Below are positions 1-7,275 of a stretch of DNA of 64,000 nt, in pieces. A model generated the notes under the pieces. That model was not told the DNA's origin, made no database searches, and worked only from the letters and a program-made list of their open reading frames with translations. Position numbers and translations under genes: made by a program. The stretch lies in contig NZ_OBMI01000003.1 of assembly GCF_900199185.1 (NCBI RefSeq), positions 186,001 through 250,000 of the forward strand. The letters run 5' to 3'. Position 1 is the stretch's first letter. Every line of letters starts with the position of its first letter. This DNA comes from Sphingomonas guangdongensis (lineage in GTDB: Bacteria; Pseudomonadota; Alphaproteobacteria; Sphingomonadales; Sphingomonadaceae).

Positions 1-87
1 CCGACCGACAAGATCATCGAGGAAGCGGCCGACCTGTGGGCCTTCAGCGCGCAGTGGACGGGCATGCAGGTGAAGCCGGTCAACTAA
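1..87 (+). CDS. C-terminal end of an unidentified protein
   Basis: An open frame enters from outside the window and stops at TAA (85-87), giving the last 28 residues of a protein. The fragment is acidic then hydrophobic, contains two tryptophans (DLWAF, QWTG) and ends KPVN. I do not recognise the family from so short a tail. A 77-base gap separates it from the next gene on the same strand. Confidence 0.6.
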   Translation, partial: PTDKIIEEAADLWAFSAQWTGMQVKPVN

Positions 88-164
88 GGTCGTTACGCCA
101 GCGGTTCATCACGCCGTCAGAACGACTCGTCTACGCCGCTCTCCAACGACAAGGGAGAGCGGCG

Positions 165-683
165 ATGATGGTGAAGCGGGTTGGAAGCGCGTTGGCGGTC
201 CTGGCGATGGTCGGGCTTGCCGCACCCGCGGCGGCGGACGACCGCAAGCCGCGACGGCACCATCACCGCGGTGATCGCGATCGTGGCAACAAGGTAAGCG
301 CCGGCGGAATTGCGATCGGCGCGCTGCTGATCGGCGGCGTGCTCGCGCTGGCCGGGGGCAAGATCGAGGATGTGGAAGTCGCGGATATCGACGACGAGCC
401 GGCCGAGGTCCCCGCCGCGATTCCGGTACCCACACCCTTCAGCGAGGAGGAGGCGACCGACGCCTGTGCGCAGGCCGCAGAGTCGAGCGGGGGCGCACTC
501 GCGCGTGTGGTCCGCATCGGTGAGGTGACCCAGGTCGACGCGGCCGGCGAGGGCTGGATTGTGAAGGGAAACGTCAGCTTGCGCGACGGCTATCGCGCGG
601 GCCTGCCGGTCACCACGCGCGGCTTCCGATGCACGATCGCCGGCACGGGCGTGCCGAGCGTACGCTTCGACGCGACGTCCTGA
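165..683 (+). CDS. Secreted or membrane-anchored hypothetical protein
   Basis: 172 residues. The ATG at 165 is preceded by a purine-rich Shine-Dalgarno stretch (AAGGGAGAG, 151-159), so it is preferred over an upstream in-frame start at 36 that would run into the preceding gene. Residues 1-23 form a signal peptide ending in an alanine-rich APAAA-DD site. A basic His/Arg patch follows (RRHHHRGDRDRG), then a glycine-rich hydrophobic segment near residues 42-66 that could be a membrane span or glycine-zipper. The C-terminal half (about residues 95-172) looks like a small globular domain with two cysteines. I do not recognise the family. Export to the envelope is inferred from the signal peptide only. 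Confidence 0.75.
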   Translation: MMVKRVGSALAVLAMVGLAAPAAADDRKPRRHHHRGDRDRGNKVSAGGIAIGALLIGGVLALAGGKIEDVEVADIDDEPAEVPAAIPVPTPFSEEEATDACAQAAESSGGALARVVRIGEVTQVDAAGEGWIVKGNVSLRDGYRAGLPVTTRGFRCTIAGTGVPSVRFDATS

Positions 684-690
684 GCGACAC

Positions 691-726
691 AAGAAAAAGC
701 GCCCGGACCAGCGTGGGTCCGGGCGC
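691..726 (-). terminator. Rho-independent terminator of the hsp20 gene
   Basis: A perfect 11-bp inverted repeat (699-709 with 716-726, six-base loop) is followed on the minus strand by a run of five T. This is the textbook intrinsic terminator layout. It lies about 40 bases beyond the stop codon of the minus-strand Hsp20 gene and right after the stop of the converging plus-strand gene. Confidence 0.9.
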
Positions 727-767
727 CCTCCTGCGGCGCCGAAAGGGAGCTACAGCGCCGCGAGCGG

Positions 768-1235
768 TTACGCGGCTTCGGCGGTGCGATGCTCGATCGT
801 CTGGGTCGAGCCTGCGGTGCCGACCGCGATCTTCTTTGGCTTCATCGCTTCGGGGATTTCGCGCACCAGGTTGATGACCAGCAGGCCATCGGTCAGGTTC
901 GCGTCCTCGACCCGGATGAAGTCGGCAAGCTCGAAGCGGCGCTCGAACGAGCGGTTCGCGATGCCGAGATGCAGCATCTGCGCCGCATTGTCCTGCGCTT
1001 CGCCGCGCTTGCCGGTGACCACCAGCAGGTTCTGCTGCGCGGTGATGTCGATCTCGTCGTTGCGGAAGCCGGCGACGGCGAGCGTGATGCGGTAGCGGTC
1101 CTCCGCCACGCGTTCCAGGTTGAACGGCGGGTAGTTGTCGGGGGTCGCTCCTCGCGCGCCCTGCTCCAGCAGGTCGAACAGCCGGTCGAAGCCGATGGTC
1201 GAGCGGCGATAGGGGGTGAAATCGATCTGACGCAT
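768..1235 (-). CDS. hsp20: Small heat-shock protein, Hsp20/IbpA class
   Basis: 155 residues, the usual size for class A bacterial small heat-shock proteins, which hold unfolding proteins in the cytoplasm as ATP-independent chaperones. The N-terminus (FTPYRRSTIGFDRLFDLL) is the typical IbpA-like arm. The alpha-crystallin domain covers about residues 38-128, with the family signatures YPPFN, GIANRSFERRF and GLLVINLVREIPE. The ATG at 1235 has a strong Shine-Dalgarno (GGAGG, 1248-1244). An in-frame upstream start would remove the leader. It is monocistronic, with its own terminator, a structured leader and a possible heat-shock promoter, so heat induction is likely. Confidence 0.95.
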   Translation of the reverse strand: MRQIDFTPYRRSTIGFDRLFDLLEQGARGATPDNYPPFNLERVAEDRYRITLAVAGFRNDEIDITAQQNLLVVTGKRGEAQDNAAQMLHLGIANRSFERRFELADFIRVEDANLTDGLLVINLVREIPEAMKPKKIAVGTAGSTQTIEHRTAEAA

Positions 1236-1335
1236 TTTCAAAGCCTCCAAATATGAGCGTTTCGAACGTCGTGTCCGGGGCCGCTCACGGCGCACCTCCG
1301 GCACTCCGCGGCCCGTCCAGCGGCGCCGCGTAGCC
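1236..1335 (-). promoter_or_regulatory. Candidate ROSE-like RNA thermometer in the hsp20 leader
   Basis: The roughly 100-nt leader folds into several potential hairpins. The last one before the start sequesters the Shine-Dalgarno: GCUC (1258-1255) can pair with GAGGC (1247-1243) leaving one bulged G, with an AU-rich loop. A neighbouring helix (CGUU/AACG, 1268-1258) competes or stacks. Pairing of a YGCU motif with the Shine-Dalgarno, with a bulged G, next to an hsp20 start is the hallmark of ROSE elements, which are common in alphaproteobacterial small heat-shock genes. The match is by eye, so it is a candidate. Confidence 0.5.
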
Positions 1336-1337
1336 GT

Positions 1338-1367
1338 AATTTTGGAAGCGGAAGGGACGGCTTCAAG
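1338..1367 (-). promoter_or_regulatory. Possible RpoH-type promoter for hsp20
   Basis: The minus strand carries CCCTTGAAG (complement of 1361-1369), matching the sigma-32 -35 consensus CTTGAA. An AT-rich block (TCCAAAATTA) lies at the appropriate distance for a -10. The -35 match is good and the -10 match is weak. A start here would give a leader of about 100 nt, the size expected for a ROSE element. Confidence 0.35.
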
Positions 1368-1457
1368 GGGGTGAGCGACGATCCGCCAGCGCCGACAAGC
1401 ACGACTTGTGCGGGCGCAAGATCATCTGGTGAGTACTCCCACTGAATCGATGGGAAT

Positions 1458-4046
1458 ATGGTTGCCGACACCAAGAAGGGCAGCCCCACCGATGACGATC
1501 GCACCACCGGACTCGCGCGCATGATGCTCCGCGCACTGCTGCTCGCGGGAGCTGCCTCGTGGGCCGCGCCTGCCTTCGCCCAGGATCAGGCGATTGCCCC
1601 CGATGACGGCGGCGCCGCTCCAGTCGTGACCGCCGCGGCTGCGGACGAGCCGGCTGCGCAGACCACGCCGCCGGTTGCCTCCGGTGAGATCGTTGTGACC
1701 GCGCGTCGTCGGCAGGAGAATGTGCAGGACGTGCCGATCGCGGTGTCGGTGGTGAGCGGCGCGACCCTGGACGCGGTGGGCACCTACAACATCCAGCGGC
1801 TGACCCAGCTCGCCCCGACGCTGCAGTTCTATTCGCAAAATCCGCGCAACACGTTCATCAACATTCGTGGGATCGGCGCGCCGTTCGGGTTGACCAACGA
1901 CGGGTTCGAACAGGGCGTCGGCATCTACATCGACGACGTCTATTATAATCGCATCGCGTCGGCGACGCTCGACTTCGTCGATGTCGAGCGAATCGAGACG
2001 CTGCGCGGCCCGCAGGGCACGCTCTACGGAAAGAACACGACCGCCGGCGCGATCAACATCACGACGCGCGCGCCGAGCTTCGAGTTCGAGGGGAAGGCGG
2101 AGGTGTCGCTCGGCAATCTCGACTTCGTTCAGGGCAAGGCGTCGATCTCCGGACCTTTGTCGGAGACGGTTGCGGCGCGGCTGAGCGTCACCGGGACCAG
2201 CCGGCGCGGCACGCTGTTCGACACGTACAAGAGCACCTACATCCAGTCGCAGGACAGCATTGGAGTGCGCGGCACCGTGCTGTGGCGAGCCTCACCCAAT
2301 CTCGCGATCACGCTGGCTGGCGACTACAACCTCCAGGATCCCAATTGCTGCGCCTTCGCCTACGGCGGCTACGGCCCGACGCAGCGTGCGGCCAATCGCC
2401 AGTACCCGGCGCTGATTTCCTACTTCCCGGGCTACAGCGTGCCGAGCATCGACCCGTACGATCGCCTGACCGACGCCGATGCGGCGCTCAGGGCGCGGAA
2501 CGAGCACGGAGGGCTTTCGGCGCGCGCGGTGTGGGACATCGACGACGCGAACACGCTGACCTCCGTCACCGCCTGGCGCTACTGGGACTGGAGCCCGGCC
2601 AACGACCGCGACTACACCGGGCTGCCGATCTACACGGCCGTCAACAACCCGACCAAGCAGAACCAGTACACGCAGGAGTTCCGCTTCAACCACCAGGGCG
2701 ACGGCTATGACGTCGTGTTCGGGCTGTTCGGCTTCTATCAGGAGATCCGCACCAGCGGGCTCCAGCAGACCGGGCCCGCCGCCAGCCGCTGGCTGCTCGC
2801 ACCGCCGAGTGGCGGGGTGTGCACGCCGACAGCCACCGCGCTCGCGTGCAATCCGGCGGTGCTGAACAACGTCGTCGCGATCAACGACATTCGCCTCGAC
2901 AACACCAGCCTTGCCGCCTTTGCCAAGCTCAACTGGGAGTTCGGGCGGCTGACGGTCTCGCCCGGCATCCGGCTCAACTACGACAATAAGGACGGGCTGT
3001 ACGACTCGGTCGTCACTGGCACCGCGTCGGACGGGACGCGCCAAGTCGTCTCTGCGGCCCCAGGGTCTCCCTACTTCTCCGATCCGTGGACGGCGGCACA
3101 GCGCGGCGTGCAGGCCTCCCAGTTCTTCGAGCCGCAATATGACGCGTGGAACCTCTCCTACGACGTCAATCTGCGCTACGAAATCACCGACGACGTCAAC
3201 CTGTACGCAAACTACGCGCGGGCGTTCAAGACCGGCGGCATCAACCTGAACGGCGTGCCCGCCGACGCCAACGGTGCGCCGATCCTGGCCGCGGGTACGA
3301 TCGAGCCCGAGAAGGTCGACCACTTCGAAGTCGGCATCAAGACGCAGTTCCTCGATCGGCGCGCAACGCTCAACGTAACCGGGTTCTGGACGGAGATCCG
3401 CGACTTCCAGGCGAACGTCACCAACGGCCAGTTCGGCACCATCCGCGGCTACCTGGCCAACGCCGACAAGGTGCGCAGCCGGGGCGTGGAAGCGGACTTC
3501 TCCATCCGCCCGAGCGCGCAGTTCAATGCCTATCTGAGCGGCGCTTACACCGACGCGACCTACACCCGCTTCACCGATGCGCCGTGCCCGCCCGAGCTGT
3601 CCGGCGGCACCACGGTGACCGGCAGCCAGGTGCCGGGTCCGGCCGGCGTGCCGGGCTCGCTCAGCCCGGCCAATTGCGACGTGTCGGGGCAGGTGCTGCC
3701 CGGCGTGTCGGAGTGGACGGCGTCGTGGGGCGCGGAGGGCAACGTGCCGAGTACGCTGTTCGGCGAGGAAGGGCAGTTCTACCTCGGCTATGACGCGAGC
3801 TACCGGTCCGACTGGTCGTCCAACCCGTCGCCGTCGATCTACACCAATGTCGAGGGCTACTCGCTTCACAACTTCCGCGGCGGCTTCCGCACCGACCGGT
3901 TTGATGCCTTTGCCTGGGTGCGGAACGCCTTTGACCAGGACTACATCGACCTTCTGCTCGCGGGCACCGGCGGCAACACCGGGCTGATCGCGGCGCAGGT
4001 CGGAGACCCGCAGACCTGGGGCGGAACGATCCGCTTCAACTTCTGA
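1458..4046 (+). CDS. TonB-dependent outer-membrane receptor
   Basis: 862 residues. A signal peptide ends at APAFA-QDQ around residue 42. A TonB-box-like segment (EIVVTARRR) is followed by the plug domain (about residues 75-190), with the conserved RGPQGTLYGKNTTAGAINI segment. A long beta-barrel follows, and the protein ends in phenylalanine (IRFNF), as expected of an outer-membrane protein inserted by BamA. The role is energised uptake of an iron chelate, vitamin or glycan. No neighbouring substrate-specific enzyme, FecR or sigma factor reveals the ligand. An alternative start at 1521 (MMLRALLL) would give a shorter and more typical signal peptide. A strong hairpin lies downstream. Confidence 0.93.
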   Translation: MVADTKKGSPTDDDRTTGLARMMLRALLLAGAASWAAPAFAQDQAIAPDDGGAAPVVTAAAADEPAAQTTPPVASGEIVVTARRRQENVQDVPIAVSVVSGATLDAVGTYNIQRLTQLAPTLQFYSQNPRNTFINIRGIGAPFGLTNDGFEQGVGIYIDDVYYNRIASATLDFVDVERIETLRGPQGTLYGKNTTAGAINITTRAPSFEFEGKAEVSLGNLDFVQGKASISGPLSETVAARLSVTGTSRRGTLFDTYKSTYIQSQDSIGVRGTVLWRASPNLAITLAGDYNLQDPNCCAFAYGGYGPTQRAANRQYPALISYFPGYSVPSIDPYDRLTDADAALRARNEHGGLSARAVWDIDDANTLTSVTAWRYWDWSPANDRDYTGLPIYTAVNNPTKQNQYTQEFRFNHQGDGYDVVFGLFGFYQEIRTSGLQQTGPAASRWLLAPPSGGVCTPTATALACNPAVLNNVVAINDIRLDNTSLAAFAKLNWEFGRLTVSPGIRLNYDNKDGLYDSVVTGTASDGTRQVVSAAPGSPYFSDPWTAAQRGVQASQFFEPQYDAWNLSYDVNLRYEITDDVNLYANYARAFKTGGINLNGVPADANGAPILAAGTIEPEKVDHFEVGIKTQFLDRRATLNVTGFWTEIRDFQANVTNGQFGTIRGYLANADKVRSRGVEADFSIRPSAQFNAYLSGAYTDATYTRFTDAPCPPELSGGTTVTGSQVPGPAGVPGSLSPANCDVSGQVLPGVSEWTASWGAEGNVPSTLFGEEGQFYLGYDASYRSDWSSNPSPSIYTNVEGYSLHNFRGGFRTDRFDAFAWVRNAFDQDYIDLLLAGTGGNTGLIAAQVGDPQTWGGTIRFNF

Positions 4047-4099
4047 CGCCGGTTCAGGCTGGCGACATGATGCCGTGGTTACCGCTACGGCAAGGGGGC

Positions 4100-4142
4100 A
4101 CGGGACGGTGCCGTCGGTCTGGAAGCTCCGGCACCGTCCCGT
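4100..4142 (+). terminator. Strong hairpin downstream of the TonB receptor gene
   Basis: A perfect 14-bp inverted repeat (4100-4113 with 4129-4142, 15-base loop) begins 54 bases after the receptor stop. Only a short T-containing tail follows (TTC), so it could be an imperfect intrinsic terminator or an mRNA-stabilising hairpin. Confidence 0.6.
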
Positions 4143-4779
4143 TCAAGTCGAGGGTCACGCGAAGCGGTGATCCGAGATCGGACGGCGGCTCGGCAGTTAT
4201 CCGCCTAACCCGGCCGACGGCGTTGCCGGCGGCGTGACCGACCGCTTTGCTCCCCTTCCTGAAGGGGGCCGGGGGTGGGTCTATGCATGCGTTACGGTCG
4301 CCAAAGCTCGCGCCAGCAGCTTAGTCCAGGCCTCTATTCACCCGCGACCCCCGCTCTTCAGTTAGGGGGTAACGAGTGCGGGCGACGGCGAAGCCGCCGC
4401 CGTGACGTCGAACGGGATCGGCCTTCGGCCGAACCGCCGGCCGGTTCGGGCGATCCTTGCTGCGCTCGGATCGTTCGCGATGCTCGCTTCGCCCGAACGC
4501 AAACGCCCGGATCGTTTCCGACCCGGGCGTCCTGCGTGACGATAACTCGTCAGCCCCCTGATTTTCCGCCTCCTGCCCGCACGCCCACCCTCCCAGATGA
4601 GCGGGGCCGGAGGCCTCCCTGAACCGTGGCCATTGCCTACGTTCCAGTGAGTTTCGGGTACGCCCACGGAAACGGATTGTCACGGAGGTTGCGACCCTTA
4701 GCGGACGATTGCCGCGTCCGTGTGGGATTCGTGCAACACACCGCTTGTGCCTCGCCCGCGCCCTTCCTAGAGCACGCCC
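4143..4779. other. Hairpin-rich non-coding stretch, no gene recognised
   Basis: This is the only long gap in the window. Open frames crossing it have no family resemblance and no ribosome-binding site. It contains several small palindromes: 4252-4267 (7-bp arms), one around 4430-4450 (CCGAACCG with CGGTTCGG), and 4503-4530 (ACGCCCGG with CCGGGCGT). The last 150 bases presumably hold the promoter of the lolC operon, but I see no convincing -35/-10 pair. Confidence 0.6.
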
Positions 4780-6030
4780 ATGCTGCTGTCCCGTTACGAG
4801 CGCACGATCGCGAGGCGCTATCTTCTTCCCGGACGCGGCGAAGCCTTTATCGCCCTGGTGGCGGGGATCAGCCTGGCGGCGGTGATGCTCGGCGTCGCCG
4901 CGCTCCTCGTCATCATGAGCGTCATGAACGGCTTCCGCGCGGAGCTGTTCGACAAGATCGTCGGGCTGAACGGCCACGCGGTGATCCAAGGCTATAACGG
5001 CCAGCTGCGCGACTGGCGCGCGATCGTCGCGGAGGCGCGCGCCACGCCGGGCGTCACCGGCGCTACCCCGCTGGTCGAGCAGCCGCTGATGGCCGGCTTC
5101 AACGGCCGGGTGGAGGCGGTGCTGGTGCGCGGGATGCGGGTACCCGACATCCGCGCCAACCAGACGCTGTCGGGGAACGTAGTGGTGGGATCGCTCGGCG
5201 CGCTGACGCCCGGCAGCGGCCGGATCGCAATCGGCTCCCGCCTGGCGCAGACGCTCGGCGCGACGCTCGGCAGCGAGGTGTCGCTGATCAGCCCGCAGGG
5301 GCCTGCATCCCCGTTCGGCACCGTGCCGCGGATCGTCAGCTACACGGTCGGCGCGATCTTCGAGGTCGGCGTCTACGACTATGACAAGCAGTTCGTCGTC
5401 ATGCCGATGGAGGATGCGCAGACGCTGCTGCTGATGGGCGACTCGGTCGGCATGGTCGAGCTCGACACCGAGAACCCGGACCGCGTCGCCGCGATCCTGG
5501 CGCCGCTCGCGCCCAAGATCGCGGGCCGGGCGCAGCTGACCGACTGGCGGCAGATGAACGCCCAGCTGTTCGAGGCGCTCTCGGTCGACCGGCTGGTAAC
5601 CTTCACCGTGCTCTCAATCCTGCTCGCGGTGGTCAGCTTCAACATCGTGTCGTCGCTGATCATGCTGGTGCGCGCGAAGACCCGCGACATCGCGATCCTG
5701 CGCACCATGGGCGCGACCCGCGGCGCGCTGATGCGGATCTTCATGACGGTCGGCACCACCATCGGGTTGCTCGGGACGGCGGCGGGGTTGGTGCTGGGCG
5801 CGGTGCTGCTGGTGTTCCGCCAGCAGGTCGTGAGCTTCCTAGGGCTCGTCACCGGCACCCAGATCTGGGACCCCTCCATGCGCTTCCTGACCGAGCTACC
5901 CGCCAAGACCGATCCGCTGGAGGTGGTCGGCATCGTCGCGATGGCGATGGGGTTCAGCTTCCTCGCGACGCTCTACCCGGCCTTCAAGGCGGCGGGAACC
6001 GATCCGGTGCAGGTGCTCCGCTATGAGTGA
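4780..6030 (+). CDS. lolC: Lipoprotein-releasing ABC transporter permease, LolC/LolE family
   Basis: 416 residues, normal for the family. With LolD it extracts mature lipoproteins from the inner membrane and passes them to the chaperone LolA. The N-terminal region has the family start ([14 protein letters not shown]) and a first membrane span at about residues 23-47. A large periplasmic domain follows to about residue 265. Three membrane segments then make the C-terminal FtsX-like domain, including the [10 protein letters not shown] coupling segment near 305. It ends DPVQVLRYE, typical of LolC/E. Only one permease gene is present, fitting the single LolC/E hybrid used by many alphaproteobacteria. 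Its last codons overlap lolD by 8 bases. Confidence 0.95.
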   Translation: MLLSRYERTIARRYLLPGRGEAFIALVAGISLAAVMLGVAALLVIMSVMNGFRAELFDKIVGLNGHAVIQGYNGQLRDWRAIVAEARATPGVTGATPLVEQPLMAGFNGRVEAVLVRGMRVPDIRANQTLSGNVVVGSLGALTPGSGRIAIGSRLAQTLGATLGSEVSLISPQGPASPFGTVPRIVSYTVGAIFEVGVYDYDKQFVVMPMEDAQTLLLMGDSVGMVELDTENPDRVAAILAPLAPKIAGRAQLTDWRQMNAQLFEALSVDRLVTFTVLSILLAVVSFNIVSSLIMLVRAKTRDIAILRTMGATRGALMRIFMTVGTTIGLLGTAAGLVLGAVLLVFRQQVVSFLGLVTGTQIWDPSMRFLTELPAKTDPLEVVGIVAMAMGFSFLATLYPAFKAAGTDPVQVLRYE

Positions 6031-6697
6031 GCCGGTACTCCAGACCCGCGGACTGGCACGCTCGTTCGAGCAGGGTGGCGTGCGCATCGACGTGCTGCGC
6101 CAGGTCGATCTGGACGTCATGCCCGGAGAGATCGTCGCGCTGCTCGGGCCGTCCGGTTCGGGCAAGTCGACGCTGCTCCAGGCGGTCGGGCTGCTCGAGG
6201 GCGGCTTCGCCGGATCGATCCGGATCATGGGCACGGAGGCGGCGAAGCTCGACAGCGCGGGGCGCACGACGATGCGGCGCGACCGGCTCGGCTTCATCTA
6301 CCAGTTCCATCACCTGATGCCCGATTTCACGGCGGCGGAGAACGTGATCCTGCCGCAGCTGATCGGCGGCGCGACGCGGCCGGAGGCGCAGGTGCGGACC
6401 GAGCAGCTCTTGTCGGCGCTGGGGCTGGGCGCGCGGCTGACTCATCGGCCCAACCAGCTGTCGGGCGGCGAGCAGCAGCGCGTGGCGGTCGCTCGCGCGC
6501 TCGCCAACCGGCCGGCGCTGATCCTCGCCGACGAGCCGACGGGTAATCTGGACGAGGCGACCGCGGACGTGGTGTTCGCCGAGTTCCTGCGGCTCGTGCG
6601 CGAGGAGCGCTCTGCGGCGCTGGTCGCGACCCACAACGAGCGGCTGGCGGCGCGGATGGACCGGGTGATGCGGCTGCATGAGGGAGTGCTGACGTGA
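6023..6697 (+). CDS. lolD: Lipoprotein-releasing ABC transporter ATP-binding protein
   Basis: 224 residues, full length. It powers lipoprotein release by the LolCDE complex on the cytoplasmic side of the inner membrane. Walker A is GPSGSGKST (42-50), the Q-loop lies near FIYQFHHL (91-98), the ABC signature is LSGGEQQR (146-153), and Walker B is [13 protein letters not shown] (167-179), including the LolD-type GNLDE D-loop. A switch histidine follows in VATHNERLA. It overlaps lolC by 8 bases (ATGAGTGA) and the next gene by 4 bases, indicating a translationally coupled operon. Confidence 0.96.
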   Translation: MSEPVLQTRGLARSFEQGGVRIDVLRQVDLDVMPGEIVALLGPSGSGKSTLLQAVGLLEGGFAGSIRIMGTEAAKLDSAGRTTMRRDRLGFIYQFHHLMPDFTAAENVILPQLIGGATRPEAQVRTEQLLSALGLGARLTHRPNQLSGGEQQRVAVARALANRPALILADEPTGNLDEATADVVFAEFLRLVREERSAALVATHNERLAARMDRVMRLHEGVLT

Positions 6698-7173
6698 GCG
6701 AGCTGACGACGATCCCGGTCCGCACCGCCGATGGGAATGCCGGTGACCTGTCCGCCTACGCCGGCAAGGTGCTGCTGATCGTCAACACCGCGTCCAAGTG
6801 CGGGTTCACGCCGCAGTATGAGGGATTGGAGGCGCTTCACCGGCGCTACGCCGACCGCGGGTTCGAGGTGCTGGCGTTCCCGTGCAACCAGTTCGGCGCG
6901 CAGGAGCCGGGCGATGCGGCGGAGATCGCGAGCTTCTGCTCGCTGACCTATGACGTGACCTTTCCCGTGTTCGCGAAGGTCGAGGTGAATGGTGACAAGG
7001 CCGCGCCGCTGTTCCGCCACCTGAAGAAGGAAGCGCCCGGGCTGCTGGGATCGCAGGCGATCAAGTGGAACTTCACCAAGTTCCTAATCGATCGCTCGGG
7101 CACCGTCGTCAGCCGCTACGCTCCGACCACCAAGCCGGAGGAGCTGGCGAGCGATATCGAGGCGCTGCTCTAA
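6694..7173 (+). CDS. Glutathione peroxidase family protein (cysteine type)
   Basis: 159 residues, typical of bacterial GPx/BtuE thiol peroxidases that reduce hydrogen peroxide and organic hydroperoxides. The peroxidatic site [12 protein letters not shown] places Cys36 where mammalian enzymes carry selenocysteine. The rest of the tetrad is visible: Gln66 in FPCNQFG, and Trp125 with Asn126 in IKWNFTKFL. Cys82 (SFCSLTYDV) fits the resolving cysteine of thioredoxin-dependent members, so thioredoxin is a more likely donor than glutathione. The start is a GTG overlapping the lolD stop (GTGA), which places this peroxidase in the lol operon. No functional link to lipoprotein export is evident. Confidence 0.93.
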   Translation: MSELTTIPVRTADGNAGDLSAYAGKVLLIVNTASKCGFTPQYEGLEALHRRYADRGFEVLAFPCNQFGAQEPGDAAEIASFCSLTYDVTFPVFAKVEVNGDKAAPLFRHLKKEAPGLLGSQAIKWNFTKFLIDRSGTVVSRYAPTTKPEELASDIEALL

Positions 7174-7275
7174 CTACCGCCGCCATCCCGGCCTTGAGTT
7201 GGAGCGGCGGTTTGTCCACCGGAAGTTGCCTGCACTCCGCTGGCAAAATCAGCCGCCTGGCCTTACACTTGCGCG

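Noticed and set aside
4321..4989. Minus-strand open frame across the 4.1-4.8 kb gap
   Set aside because: No ribosome site or family similarity, it runs into the antisense strand of lolC, and it crosses several palindromes.
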